Positions 50,528 through 59,754 are shown, counted from the stretch's first letter. The stretch is DNA of 64,000 bases from Streptomyces apocyni (GCF_009739465.1 NZ_WHOM01000072.1:283310-347309), one strand, 5' to 3'. The notes: generated by a model from the letters alone, not told the origin. Numbers and translations are program-made.

Positions 50528-51835
50528 ATGCAGGTGACCCGCCGTCGGATACGCAGGCCCCGCCGCAGCGCGATATTCGCCGTGACCGCGGCCCTGACCC
50601 TCACTCTCAGCTCGTCGGCGAGCTCCGGTCGGCTCTCCCCCGACCCTCAGACGGCCGGTCCGGTCGCGGGAAACCGCGCCACGGCACTCGGGCCCTGCAT
50701 GATCAGCGGCTCGATGGGCGTGCAGATGTCGGAGGGCGTCCCCACGGCCCCCGGCTATACGCCCTCCACGGGCACCGTCCGTGCCCTCAACCTCATGATC
50801 GACTTCCCGGACGCGCCGGGCGAGGGCAGCGCCCTCGACCGGTACGCGGAGTTCTTCCCGCAGACCCAGGACTGGTTTCGCACCAGCTCGTACGGGCGCC
50901 TCGACTACCGCCCCGAGGTCCCGGTCAGGGAGTGGCTCAGGATGCCGATCCCGTTCACCGAGTACGGCATAGAGCGCGGCGCCCCCTTCGACCCCGGCTA
51001 CCGCCAGCTGATCGAGGACATCGTGCGGGCCGCCGACGCGGACGTGGACTTCAGTGCGTACGACCTGGTCAACGTCCTGGTCACGCCGAACGCGGGCCCC
51101 TCGGCCCTGGACACCGTCCTGTCCGTCACCTTCGCCGGGAACCCCGAAGCGCCGGTCGCCGACGGGGTGCCCCTCGCCAACGCCTCGTTCGTCTACAGCC
51201 GCCAGGACGACGGTTCGGGCTCGTACGAGGAGACCGGCTACCGCGTCCTGCCGCACGAGAACGGCCATGTCTTCGGCCTGCCGGACCTCTACACGGCCGA
51301 GGGCGGCGGCGCGGTCGGCCACTGGGACATCATGAGCGAGGACTGGGGCGCCAACAACGACCTGCTCGGCTGGCACAAGTGGAAGCTGGGCTGGCTGGAC
51401 GACGCCCAGGTCAGCTGCGCGGCCACGGCGGGCACCAGCGAGCACGAGCTGGTCCCGCTGGCGTCGGACGGCGGCGACGGCGGCGGTGACGGTGGCGGCG
51501 GTGGCCGCAAGCTGACCTTCATACCCATCGACCAGCGCAGCGGCTACGCGGTCGAGGTGCGCACCCGCGCGGGCAACGACGAGGCGGTCTGCAAGCCGGG
51601 CGTGCTGATCTACCGCGTGGACGCCGAGGTGGACACCGGCCACGGCCCGGTCACGATCGCCGACTCGGCTCGCGACAGCGGCGGCTGTACGCGGCGCCCG
51701 AACGTCCACGCGGAGCTCTCCGACGCGCCGTTCGCGCCCGGCGAGACCTTCACCGACGAGGACGCGGAGATCCGGGTCCAGGTGGCGGCGGCAACCCTGG
51801 AGGGCGCGTACCGGGTGCGCGTGACGCGTTCATGA
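50528..51835 (+). CDS. Secreted M6 family metalloprotease
   Basis: A 435-residue exported zinc protease. An Arg-rich Tat- or Sec-type signal (RRRIRRPRRSAIFAVTAALTLTLS) is followed by the M6 catalytic domain with His243-Glu-Asn-Gly-His247 and a downstream DIMSEDWG segment (met-turn). A Gly/Asp-rich insert (DGGDGGGDGGGGGG) interrupts about residues 317-330. ATG 50528 has GGAAGG 7 bases upstream; the frame is open further upstream but not protein-like there. Confidence 0.88.
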   Translation: MQVTRRRIRRPRRSAIFAVTAALTLTLSSSASSGRLSPDPQTAGPVAGNRATALGPCMISGSMGVQMSEGVPTAPGYTPSTGTVRALNLMIDFPDAPGEGSALDRYAEFFPQTQDWFRTSSYGRLDYRPEVPVREWLRMPIPFTEYGIERGAPFDPGYRQLIEDIVRAADADVDFSAYDLVNVLVTPNAGPSALDTVLSVTFAGNPEAPVADGVPLANASFVYSRQDDGSGSYEETGYRVLPHENGHVFGLPDLYTAEGGGAVGHWDIMSEDWGANNDLLGWHKWKLGWLDDAQVSCAATAGTSEHELVPLASDGGDGGGDGGGGGRKLTFIPIDQRSGYAVEVRTRAGNDEAVCKPGVLIYRVDAEVDTGHGPVTIADSARDSGGCTRRPNVHAELSDAPFAPGETFTDEDAEIRVQVAAATLEGAYRVRVTRS

Positions 51836-51935
51836 AACCGTGACACGTCCCGCTTGGCCAGCATGGCGAAATGGACGTTAAATAGTGAATAAGGAGCAGA
51901 TAAAGGCTTGTGCAAGAGCAGGAGGCGGGTCCGCC

Positions 51936-52397
51936 ATGAGCACACACCCGACTATGGAGCAGCACCCTGATCTCGCCGAGATGCGTTCCCGGTTCGAGAG
52001 GGCGACCAGCAGTCCCCGTGGCCAGGCAGTCGAGGCACTGGCCTTCCTCACCGGTGTGTACCTGGCCGCCTCACCGTGGATCGCGGGATTCAGCGGCATC
52101 ACGGCACTCGCCACGACCAACCTGATCCTCGGCATCGCCTATGTCCTCTGCATGGGCCCCCTGGGCTCCGCCTTCGAGCGGACCCATGCGATGGCGTGGT
52201 GCGCCGTGTGCATCGGCGCGTTCACGATCATCTCGCCGTGGATCGTCACCGGAAACGTCGACACGACCCGCACCGTGTGGAACAACGTCATCGTCGGTGC
52301 CGTCGCCCTGGTGCTCGGTGCCGCCATGGCGGCGACCGGAGAGCGCGGGGCCGGAGCAGCACTCCGCGCCCGCCGCGGGGGCGGAGCGGCCACCTAG
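51936..52397 (+). CDS. SPW repeat membrane protein
   Basis: A 153-residue membrane protein with four helices and two SPW motifs (AASPWIAGFSG and ISPWIVTGN), one per hairpin pair, the hallmark of the SPW family. Function unknown. ATG 51936 with AGGAGG upstream is preferred; GTG 51885 would add 17 residues. A strong terminator follows. Confidence 0.9.
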   Translation: MSTHPTMEQHPDLAEMRSRFERATSSPRGQAVEALAFLTGVYLAASPWIAGFSGITALATTNLILGIAYVLCMGPLGSAFERTHAMAWCAVCIGAFTIISPWIVTGNVDTTRTVWNNVIVGAVALVLGAAMAATGERGAGAALRARRGGGAAT

Positions 52398-52407
52398 GCT
52401 CACCCGC

Positions 52408-52445
52408 AGGGCCCCGGACGCCTCACCCTGGCGCCCGGGGCCCTT
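52408..52445. terminator. intrinsic terminator
   Basis: A 15-bp stem with one mismatch (AGGGCCCCGGACGCC / GGCGCCCGGGGCCCT), loop TCACCCT, then TTCTTCT. It lies between the convergent SPW and arsR genes. Confidence 0.88.
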
Positions 52446-52472
52446 CTTCTGCCCTCTCCTGCGCCCGCGGCC

Positions 52473-52898
52473 CTACCCAGTCCCCGTCGGCATCCCCGTC
52501 GGCGCCGCAGCGCCGAGCATCGCCCCCATCGCGGCGACCACGGACGGCTCGACCCGGTAGTACACCCAGGTACCGCGCCGCTCGGAGGCGAGCAGCCCGG
52601 CCTCGCGGAGCTTCTTGAGGTGATGGCTGACGGTCGGCTGGGACACCCCGACATCGGAGATGTCGCAGACACAGGCCTCACCACCCTCGTGCGAGGCGAC
52701 CAGCGAGAACAGCCGCAGCCGCACCGGGTCACCGAGCGCCTTGAACATCGCGGCGGTGCGCTCCGCCTCGTCGGCGGTCAGCGGGCGTTCGTTGAGCGGC
52801 GGGCAGCAGGGGGCGACGGAGGTAGGGGTGGAGGTGGGGGCCGGGGTGGGGGCCGGGGTCTCGGGCTCCAGCAGGGGCAGCGCCTTCACATTCGACAT
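52473..52898 (-). CDS. arsR: ArsR family metalloregulator
   Basis: A 141-residue ArsR/SmtB repressor. The DNA-binding core is CDISDVGVSQPTVSHHLKKL, with the arsenite-type Cys pair just before it (ACVCD). A second Cys pair sits in the N-terminal tail (APCCPP), which could supply further ligands. A Pro/Thr repeat (TPAPTPAPTSTPTS) precedes it. Divergent from a flavoprotein gene with two short inverted repeats between, so it probably controls that gene in response to As(III) or a similar metalloid. Confidence 0.88.
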   Translation of the reverse strand: MSNVKALPLLEPETPAPTPAPTSTPTSVAPCCPPLNERPLTADEAERTAAMFKALGDPVRLRLFSLVASHEGGEACVCDISDVGVSQPTVSHHLKKLREAGLLASERRGTWVYYRVEPSVVAAMGAMLGAAAPTGMPTGTG

Positions 52899-52916
52899 GC
52901 GTCTATTTTGGCATAC

Positions 52917-52959
52917 ATCAAATCTTGATTCGACGATCTTCTATGTTGACGAATGTCAA
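52917..52959. promoter_or_regulatory. candidate ArsR operators
   Basis: ATCAA-ATC-TTGAT (52917-52929), typical of ArsR boxes, and TTGAC-GAAT-GTCAA (52946-52959), in the divergent promoter region of arsR and the flavoprotein gene. Confidence 0.6.
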
Positions 52960-53021
52960 AGCAAGTGCGAGGCTGCCTCCCACAAGGCATCGACAGCCGT
53001 CGAACCAAGGAGACAGTCATC

Positions 53022-54431
53022 GTGACGACCGCACCGCCGCGCACCCCCGCCACCCCCGCCACCCCCGCCGCCCCGCCCACCGTGGTCATCGGCGCAGGCC
53101 CCATCGGCCTGGCCGCCGCCGCGCACCTCATCGAGCGCGGCCAGCGGCCCCTGGTCCTGGAGTCGGGCCCCCGCGCGGCCACGGCGGTACGGGGCTGGGC
53201 CCACGTCCGCCTCTTCTCGACCTGGGGCGAGGTGATCGACCCGGTGGCCGAAAAGCTGCTCACGCCCACCGGCTGGACGGCGCCCGACAAGGACACGTAC
53301 CCCACCGGCGGCGACTGGGCGGACCGCTACCTCCAGCCGCTGGCCGACGCCCTCGGCGATCATGTCCGGTACGGCACCCGCGTCACCGGCGTCTCCCGCG
53401 CGGGCCGCGACCGGGTGGTCGACGCCGACCGCGCCGAGCAGCCCTTCACCGTACGGGTCGAGCACCCGGACGGCACCGAGGAGCGGCTGCTGGCCCGCGC
53501 GGTCGTGGACGCGTCCGGCACCTGGTCGACCCCCGGCCCGATCGGCGGCGACGGCCTCCCCGCCCTCGGCGAGCGGGCCGCGGCCGACCGCGTCAGCTAC
53601 CGCGTCCCGGACCTCAAGGACCCCGCCGTACGCAGGCGTTACGCGGGCAAGCGCACCGCGGTGATCGGCTCCGGCGCCTCCGCCTTCACCGCGCTCGCCG
53701 GGCTCGCCGACCTCGCGAAGGAGGCCCCGGGCACGCACGCCGTCTGGGTGCTGCGGCGCGGCATCAGCGGTGACACGTACGGCGGCGGCGAGGCCGACCA
53801 GCTTCCGGCGCGCGGCGCGCTGGGCCTGCGCGCCAAGGCGGCGGTGGCGGACGGCCACGCGGAGGCCGTCACCGGCTTCCGTACGGCGGCCATCGAGACG
53901 GCCATAGAGACGGTGGCCGTCGGGCAGGACGGCGACGGCCTGGTCCTGGTCTCCGAGACCGGCACCCGCCTCGACCCCGTCCACGAGGTCATCGCCCTCA
54001 CCGGGCTTCGCCCCGACCACTCCTACCTGAACGAACTCCGCCTGAACCTGGACGAGCGCCTCCAGGCCCCGGTCGAACTCGCCCCGCTCATCGACCCCAA
54101 CGTGCACTCCTGCGGCACGGTCTACCCGCACGGCGCCAGGGAGCTCGCCCACCCCGAGCAGGACGTCTACCTGGTCGGCATGAAGAGCTACGGCCGCGCC
54201 CCGACCTTCCTCGCCATGACCGGCTACGAGCAGGTCCGTTCGGTCGCCGCGGCCCTGGCGGGCGACCATGAGGCCGCCGCCCGGGTGGAGTTGATCCTCG
54301 CCGAGTCGGGCGTCTGCGGCGGGTCGGGCCTCTACGACGAACCGTCCCCCGCCAACGACGCCTCGGCGGGCGGTGGTTGCTGCGCCGCGCCCGCCGCGCC
54401 TGCCACGCCCGCCGCGCCCGCCACGCTCTGA
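53022..54431 (+). CDS. FAD-dependent oxidoreductase with Cys-rich tail (ArsO-like)
   Basis: A 469-residue flavoprotein. FAD motif VIGAGPIGLAAAAHL (about 21-35), NADPH-type motif GSGASAF near 215. The tail carries VCGGSGLYD and GGGCCAAP, cysteines that could bind a metalloid or hand it over. Divergent from arsR, it resembles flavin monooxygenases found in actinobacterial arsenic loci; the arsenic role is inferred. GTG 53022 has AAGGAGA 8 bases upstream. Both ends have Ala/Thr/Pro tandem expansions (TPATPATPAAP and ATPAAPATL). Confidence 0.75.
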   Translation: MTTAPPRTPATPATPAAPPTVVIGAGPIGLAAAAHLIERGQRPLVLESGPRAATAVRGWAHVRLFSTWGEVIDPVAEKLLTPTGWTAPDKDTYPTGGDWADRYLQPLADALGDHVRYGTRVTGVSRAGRDRVVDADRAEQPFTVRVEHPDGTEERLLARAVVDASGTWSTPGPIGGDGLPALGERAAADRVSYRVPDLKDPAVRRRYAGKRTAVIGSGASAFTALAGLADLAKEAPGTHAVWVLRRGISGDTYGGGEADQLPARGALGLRAKAAVADGHAEAVTGFRTAAIETAIETVAVGQDGDGLVLVSETGTRLDPVHEVIALTGLRPDHSYLNELRLNLDERLQAPVELAPLIDPNVHSCGTVYPHGARELAHPEQDVYLVGMKSYGRAPTFLAMTGYEQVRSVAAALAGDHEAAARVELILAESGVCGGSGLYDEPSPANDASAGGGCCAAPAAPATPAAPATL

Positions 54432-54529
54432 CAGGTCGCTGACTTCTCCCTTCCTCGACCCGCGCGGCGCTGGCATGGTCTGATCCCGTCACCGGACAAC
54501 TCCCGGCGGGCCGAGGAAGGGAAGGAAGT

Positions 54530-55405
54530 ATGAGCCAGGGAAACCTGCTGGCCATCAGCGACCTGCACGTCAACCACGCGGAGAACCGCAAGGTCGTGGA
54601 GGACTTGAGGCCCCTCACCGACGAGGACTGGCTCATCATCGCCGGCGATGTGGGGGAGTTCTCGCACGACATCGCCTGGACGCTGGATACCTTGCGCAAG
54701 AGGTTCGCCAAGGTCATCTGGGCACCCGGCAACCACGAACTGTGGACGCCCCCGAAAGACCCTCTGCAACTGCGCGGGCGGAAACGCTACGAGCATCTCG
54801 TGGACCTGTGCAGAGGTCTCGGCGTCCTCACGCCCGAGGACCCGTACGCCCGTTGGGACGGGCCGGGCGGCCCGGTCACGGTGGCACCGCTGTTCGTCCT
54901 GTACGACTACACCTTCCGGGCTCCGGGCACCTCCACCAAGGAGGAGTCACTCGCCGTCGCCCACGACAGCGGCATCGTCTGTACGGATGAGTACCTGCTG
55001 CACCCCGACCCCTATCCCAGCCGGGATGCCTGGTGCGAGGCGAGAGTCGAGGAGACCGAGCGGCGGCTGTCGGCGTGCGATCCGGCGTTGCCGACGGTGC
55101 TCGTCAACCACTATCCCCTCGTTCGCGACCCCACCCGCATCCTGCGCTACCCCGAGTTCGCGCAGTGGTGCGGCACCGTACGCACCGCGGACTGGCACCA
55201 GCGCTTCCGGGCCCACACGGTCGTCTACGGGCACCTCCACATCCCCCGTACGACCTGGCATGACGGGGTCCGGTTCGAGGAGGTCTCCGTCGGCTACCCA
55301 CGCGAATGGCAGCGGCCCGGCCATCCGGACGTCGGGCTGCGTCGCATCCTGCCGCAGGACGCGCGGCCTAAGGAACATATAGATTTGCCTAATCACATTA
55401 GGTAA
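54530..55405 (+). CDS. Metallophosphoesterase
   Basis: A 291-residue calcineurin-like phosphoesterase with the full metal motif set: ISDLHVN, IIAGDVGEF, APGNHELW, NHYPL and YGHLHIP. Unlike the phosphoesterase half at 62767, nothing is missing. Substrate unknown. The stop codon overlaps an inverted repeat (55385-55405). GGAAGGAAGT precedes ATG 54530. Confidence 0.88.
   Translation: MSQGNLLAISDLHVNHAENRKVVEDLRPLTDEDWLIIAGDVGEFSHDIAWTLDTLRKRFAKVIWAPGNHELWTPPKDPLQLRGRKRYEHLVDLCRGLGVLTPEDPYARWDGPGGPVTVAPLFVLYDYTFRAPGTSTKEESLAVAHDSGIVCTDEYLLHPDPYPSRDAWCEARVEETERRLSACDPALPTVLVNHYPLVRDPTRILRYPEFAQWCGTVRTADWHQRFRAHTVVYGHLHIPRTTWHDGVRFEEVSVGYPREWQRPGHPDVGLRRILPQDARPKEHIDLPNHIR
55385..55405. promoter_or_regulatory. 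inverted repeat before the TetR gene
   Basis: TTGCCTAAT-CAC-ATTAGGTAA, 9-3-9 with one mismatch, in an AT-rich spot at the end of the phosphoesterase gene, 79 bases before the TetR start. Candidate TetR operator. Confidence 0.6.
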
Positions 55406-55483
55406 CTCCATAATCGGCTACGGCAGGCACGCGAGAAGCGATGCGGATGCGGAACAGTGGCGGAGGACGGAGAACGGGCGGGC

Positions 55484-56056
55484 ATGGCACGAGTAGGACT
55501 GACCACGGAGCGACTGGTCCAGGCGGGCGCGGAACTGGCCGACGAGATCGGCTTCGAGCAGGCGACCCCCGCGGAGCTCGCCCGGCGGTTCGGCGTCAAG
55601 CCCGCGAGCCTGTACGCGCACGTCAGGAACGCCCACGACCTCAAGACCAAGATCGCCCTGCTCGCCCTGGAGGAACTCGCCGACCTGGCCGCCAGCGCGG
55701 TGGCCGGACGCGCGGGCAAGGACGCCCTGACCGCCTTCGCGAACGTCTACCGCGACTACGCCCGCAAGCACCCCGGCCGCTTCGCCGCCACCCAGTTCCG
55801 GCTCGACCCGGAGACGGCGGCCGCGAGCGCCGGTGTCCGGCACGCCCAGCTGACCCGGGCGATCCTGCGCGGATACGACCTGGCCGAACCGCACCAGACG
55901 CACGCGGTACGGCTACTCGGCAGCGTCTTCAGCGGCTACGTCGGCCTGGAGACCGCAGGTGGCTTCAGCCACAGCGCCCCGGACTCCCAGGAGAGCTGGA
56001 CCCAGATCCTGGGCGCCCTCGATGCTCTGCTCCGCACCTGGCCGACCGCGTCCTGA
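55484..56056 (+). CDS. TetR family regulator
   Basis: A 190-residue regulator with helix-turn-helix ATPAELARRFGVKPASLYAHVRNAHDL (about 21-47) and a WHG-type C-terminal domain. It is followed by an SGNH hydrolase gene on the same strand. ATG 55484 (MARVGLTTERL) preferred; GTG 55457 is in frame. It may bind the inverted repeat at 55385. Confidence 0.87.
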   Translation: MARVGLTTERLVQAGAELADEIGFEQATPAELARRFGVKPASLYAHVRNAHDLKTKIALLALEELADLAASAVAGRAGKDALTAFANVYRDYARKHPGRFAATQFRLDPETAAASAGVRHAQLTRAILRGYDLAEPHQTHAVRLLGSVFSGYVGLETAGGFSHSAPDSQESWTQILGALDALLRTWPTAS

Positions 56057-56150
56057 CCGACCGCGCCATGACCTGCCGCGCCCTGAACTGCCGCGCCCTG
56101 AACTGCCAACCAACCGGCCCTCCTCAACCAGAAGTCCGAGAACCGAGAAC

Positions 56151-57413
56151 ATGAACACCGACGCCAACACCGACACAGACACAGACACAGACACCGACAC
56201 CGACACCGAGTACGGGCACAGGCACGGGCATGGGCACGGGCACGACTGGACCACCACCCCCATCACCGCCGCCCTCCTTCGCGGCGCCCTCGACCTGGAG
56301 CACACCGACCGCGGCGTACTGCCCCATCGGCTGCCCGCGCAGGCCCGCCAGCAGATGCCCGACGGGCCGCTGGCCATGGCGGAGTCGCAGCCCTCCGGCG
56401 TACGCCTGGCCTTCCGTACCCGGGCCACCGCCGTCGAACTGGACGTCGTGGCCACCAAACGCGTCTACCCCGGAGCCCCGCCCCGCCCCGACGGCGTGTA
56501 CGAACTCCTCGTCGACGGGCGACTCGCGGGCCAGGCCAGCGCGGCTGAGGGCGACACACTCACCGTCGACATGGGCTCCGGAACCACCCAAACGCAGCCC
56601 GGACCGGTGCGGACTCTGCGCTTCACCGGCCTGCCCGCCGCCGAGAAGGACATCGAGATCTGGCTGCCGCACGACGAGACCACCCAGTTGGTCGCCCTGC
56701 GCGCCAACGCCCCCGTCCACACCCCTCCGCCCAGCGGCCGCAAGACCTGGCTGCACCACGGAAGTTCGATCAGTCAGGGTTCCAACGCCGCTACCCCGAC
56801 CGGGATCTGGCCCGCACGCGCCGCGGCCCTCGGCAACGTGGAGCTGATCAATCTGGGCTTCGGCGGCAGCGCCCTGCTCGACCCGTTCACCGCCCGCGCC
56901 ATGCGCGACACCCCCGCCGACCTGATCAGCGTCAAGACCGGCATCAACCTCGTCAACACCGACCTGATGCGGCTGCGCGCGTTCGGCCCGGCCGTCCACG
57001 GCTTCCTCGACACCCTCCGCGAAGGGCACCCCACCACGCCCCTCCTGGTCGTCTCACCGATCTACTGCGCCATCCACGAGACCACGCCCGGCCCCAGCGC
57101 CCCGGACCTGAGCGCGCTGAGGGAGGGACGGCTACGGTTCACGGCCACCGGCGACCCCGCCCAGACCGCGGCCGGAAAGCTGACCCTCGCGGTGATCCGC
57201 GATGAGCTGGCCCGCATCGTCCAGCAGCGCGCCACCACCGACCCGAACCTGCACTACGTAGACGGCCTGGACCTCTACAGCGAAGCCGACCACGCCGAAC
57301 TACCGCTCCCCGACGACCTGCACCCCGACCCCGCCACCCACCACCACATCGCCGAACGCTTCGCCCACCTCGCCTTCGCCGACGGTGGCCCGTTCGCCCC
57401 GCCAAACCGCTGA
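56151..57413 (+). CDS. SGNH/GDSL hydrolase with SsfX3-like N-terminal domain
   Basis: A 420-residue hydrolase. After a repetitive N-terminus (DTDTDTDT then HRHGHGHGH, about residues 6-31, from hexamer repeats) comes a beta-rich domain as in SsfX3-type acyltransferases, then the SGNH core: LHHGSSISQG (Ser), GFGGSALL (Gly), KTGINLVN (Asn), and DDLHPDPATHH (Asp-His). The His-rich run could bind metal, which is notable beside an arsR-linked region, but may be only a slippage product. Confidence 0.85.
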   Translation: MNTDANTDTDTDTDTDTDTEYGHRHGHGHGHDWTTTPITAALLRGALDLEHTDRGVLPHRLPAQARQQMPDGPLAMAESQPSGVRLAFRTRATAVELDVVATKRVYPGAPPRPDGVYELLVDGRLAGQASAAEGDTLTVDMGSGTTQTQPGPVRTLRFTGLPAAEKDIEIWLPHDETTQLVALRANAPVHTPPPSGRKTWLHHGSSISQGSNAATPTGIWPARAAALGNVELINLGFGGSALLDPFTARAMRDTPADLISVKTGINLVNTDLMRLRAFGPAVHGFLDTLREGHPTTPLLVVSPIYCAIHETTPGPSAPDLSALREGRLRFTATGDPAQTAAGKLTLAVIRDELARIVQQRATTDPNLHYVDGLDLYSEADHAELPLPDDLHPDPATHHHIAERFAHLAFADGGPFAPPNR

Positions 57414-57425
57414 CCACCTCGCCAC

Positions 57426-57647
57426 TCAGCAGCAGCTACCCGTGGCGGATGTCCGCAGGTCCTTGACCTCCTCGTGCACGCGGGCGAGGGCGGCGGCGAT
57501 GTGCGCGGGCGGGGCCGCGTCAGTGCAGCACGCCGTGGTCTTCAGGTCAGCTGACGTGGCGAGCACCTTGCCGTAGTAGTCCTTGACGGCCTGCTCAACC
57601 GTGGACGTCGTCGTCGTAGTGGTGTTGTTGGTGGTGGTGTTGGTCAT
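57426..57647 (-). CDS. Truncated ArsM-like small Cys protein
   Basis: A 73-residue protein. After an Asn/Thr-rich start it reads TVEQAVKDYYGKVLATSADL, then KTTACCTDAAPPAHIAAALA and RVHEEV. This is very similar to the N-terminal part of arsenosugar-type arsenite methyltransferase ArsM, including the Cys-Cys pair. The methyltransferase domain (YGCG..., GCGxGRD) is absent; instead the protein ends KDLRTSATGSCC with a second Cys pair. AGGAG before ATG 57647 indicates it is translated. Divergent from the oxidoreductase gene. Possibly a metalloid-binding carrier or a modified peptide. Confidence 0.65.
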   Translation of the reverse strand: MTNTTTNNTTTTTTSTVEQAVKDYYGKVLATSADLKTTACCTDAAPPAHIAAALARVHEEVKDLRTSATGSCC

Positions 57648-57796
57648 GGCTCTCCTAAGTGCGGGGCTGCGGGAACCCATCGGCCAAGTGGAGCCTTCCC
57701 TTCTTGTGAACACGCCGAGCGGGGCAGAAGCGCCGGTTCGCGGGCCCCTGCCGAGATTCTGTGCGGGAGTCCGTATGGAAAACGGCTACGACGGAG

Positions 57797-59284
57797 ATGG
57801 ACAGCCCCATGGGCAGCGCATACGACCTAGTGGTCATCGGTGGCGGCAGCGCCGGTCTCACGGCGGCCCGCACCGCCGGGCGGCTCGGTGCCCGCACTCT
57901 GCTCGTCGAGCGGGACCGCCTGGGCGGTGACTGTCTGTGGACGGGATGCGTGCCCAGCAAGGCGCTGCTGCATGTGGCGGCGGAGGTACGGGCCGCACGG
58001 GGCCTGGGTCGCTACGGTCTGGCCGCACCGCAGGGTCCGGCCGACCTGTCCGCCGTGATGGCGCACGTCAAGGGGGCGATCGCGGCGATCGAGCCGCACG
58101 ACTCGGCCGCGTCGCTGGCCCCGCTGGGCGTGGAAGTGGAGGTGTCCCGTGGCCCGGCCGTCTTCACCGGGCCGCGCGGCCTGCGGATCGCGGACCGTAC
58201 GGTCGCCTTCCGGTACGCGCTCATCGCCACCGGGTCCACGCCCTCCCTGGCCCCCGTCCCAGGTCTCGCCGAGGCCATACCGCTGACCAGCGACACCGTC
58301 TGGCAGCTGACCGCACTACCCCACCGCCTCGTCGTGCTGGGCGGCGGCGCCAACGGCTGCGAACTGGCGCAGGCTTTCGCCCGGCTCGGCTCCCAGGTCA
58401 CTCTGGTGGAGGCGATGGAGCGGCTCCTGCCACGCGAGGAACCCCGCGCCTCCCGGCTGATCGAGGAGCGCCTGACGGCCGAAGGCGTCACCGTCCTGAC
58501 CGGCTACCGGGCCGAGAGGGTTGCCGATGGCGCGCTGCACGGCGGTTCGGACAGTGCAGGTACGGGCAGCCGCGGCCCGGGCAACCCAGATCCGGGCAGC
58601 CCCCTCCCGTACGACCGCCTGCTCGCCGTCACCGGCCGCCACGCCAACACCACCGGGCTCGCCCTGCAAGCGGCCGGAGTCCGCCTCGACCAGCGCGGGA
58701 ACATCGAGACGGACGCGCGCCTGCGCACCGCCAACCCCCGTATCTACGCGGCCGGGGACGTGACCGGAAAGTCCGCCTTCACCCACCTGGGCGGAGTCCA
58801 GGGCGGCGCGGCGGTCGTCGACGCGCTCCTCGGCGTACGCCGTCCCATCGACTACGACGCGGTGCCCTGGGTGACGTTCACCGACCCCGAGATCGCCCGG
58901 GTCGGCCTGACCGCCGCCGAGGCCCGCGACCGCCACGGCGACAGGGCACGGGTGTGCACGCTGGAGCACGACCGGGTGGACCGGGCGGTCGCCGACGGAC
59001 GCACCGAGGGCTTCACCAGCCTGGTCCTCGACGGGCGGGGCAGGATCGTGGGCGCCACGGTCGCCGCCCCACACGCCGGGGAGACCGTCGCCCATCTCGC
59101 GGCGGCCGTACGGCTGGGCTGGACGGCGTCGCGGTACGCGAAGACCGTCCACCCGTACCCGACGTACGCGGACGGGCCGTGGCATGCCGCGCTCAGCGAC
59201 GTATACGCCCGCCTCCACCAGGGCCGCGGGGTCCGCCGGGCCACGGGCGCTCTGCTCGCGCTGCGGCGGAAGGTGTGGCGATGA
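57797..59284 (+). CDS. Pyridine nucleotide-disulfide oxidoreductase (MerA-like)
   Basis: A 495-residue flavoprotein of the mercuric reductase / lipoamide dehydrogenase family. FAD motif VIGGGSAGLTAAR, redox Cys pair GDCLWTGCVPSKAL, NAD motif LGGGANGCELAQAF, second FAD motif IYAAGDV and dimerisation region with HPYPTYAD. There is no N-terminal HMA domain. The terminal Cys-Cys of MerA is absent and the C-terminus is RRKVWR, so mercury reduction is unlikely; a disulfide or metalloid-thiol substrate is possible. First gene of a coupled cluster. ATG 57797 or 57809. Confidence 0.85.
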   Translation: MDSPMGSAYDLVVIGGGSAGLTAARTAGRLGARTLLVERDRLGGDCLWTGCVPSKALLHVAAEVRAARGLGRYGLAAPQGPADLSAVMAHVKGAIAAIEPHDSAASLAPLGVEVEVSRGPAVFTGPRGLRIADRTVAFRYALIATGSTPSLAPVPGLAEAIPLTSDTVWQLTALPHRLVVLGGGANGCELAQAFARLGSQVTLVEAMERLLPREEPRASRLIEERLTAEGVTVLTGYRAERVADGALHGGSDSAGTGSRGPGNPDPGSPLPYDRLLAVTGRHANTTGLALQAAGVRLDQRGNIETDARLRTANPRIYAAGDVTGKSAFTHLGGVQGGAAVVDALLGVRRPIDYDAVPWVTFTDPEIARVGLTAAEARDRHGDRARVCTLEHDRVDRAVADGRTEGFTSLVLDGRGRIVGATVAAPHAGETVAHLAAAVRLGWTASRYAKTVHPYPTYADGPWHAALSDVYARLHQGRGVRRATGALLALRRKVWR

Positions 59285-59754
59285 TCCTGCGACTGGTCCT
59301 GGGCGCGCTGTTCGCGGCGATGGCGGCGGGGCAGCTCGCCTCCTTCGGCGCCATGCCGGACATCATCAGCGCGTACGGGCTGACCAGCGGGTCGGCCTCA
59401 ACGACCCTGGTCATCCTGCTGATTGCCGCTGAGGCAGTGGTGGCGGCGTGGTTCCTGGCCCGGCCCCGCTCCAGGGCGCTCGCGCCCGTATGGATCTACA
59501 CCGGGGTGTTCCTGCTGTGGACGCTCCTCACCCTTCAGGCGTTCGTACGGGGCCTCGACCTCGACAACTGCGGCTGTTTCGGCAACTACCTCCGCCAACC
59601 GCTGCGCTGGTGGGTACTGATCGAGGACGCGCTGCTGCTCCTGTACGCCTGGCTGCTGCTGCACGGGAGCACGCGCGGCCAGGCCACCAACGCCCGCCGC
59701 GCCCGCCACACCACCCACGCCGCCACTCCACACAGAAGGAAGGACGCACCCTGA
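59281..59754 (+). CDS. MauE/DoxX-type redox membrane protein
   Basis: A 157-residue protein with four helices and the extracytoplasmic motif DNCGCFGNYL typical of MauE-like proteins, which are linked to thiol-disulfide handling. ATG 59281 overlaps the oxidoreductase stop (ATGA), so both are translated together and likely work in one redox chain. The C-terminus is His/Arg/Thr-rich. It ends in TGATG with the radical SAM gene. Confidence 0.85.
   Translation: MILRLVLGALFAAMAAGQLASFGAMPDIISAYGLTSGSASTTLVILLIAAEAVVAAWFLARPRSRALAPVWIYTGVFLLWTLLTLQAFVRGLDLDNCGCFGNYLRQPLRWWVLIEDALLLLYAWLLLHGSTRGQATNARRARHTTHAATPHRRKDAP

Noticed and set aside
56164..56240. CRISPR or satellite array in the SGNH hydrolase gene
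   Set aside because: Short hexamer repeats without spacers, in frame with the protein; a coding low-complexity tract.
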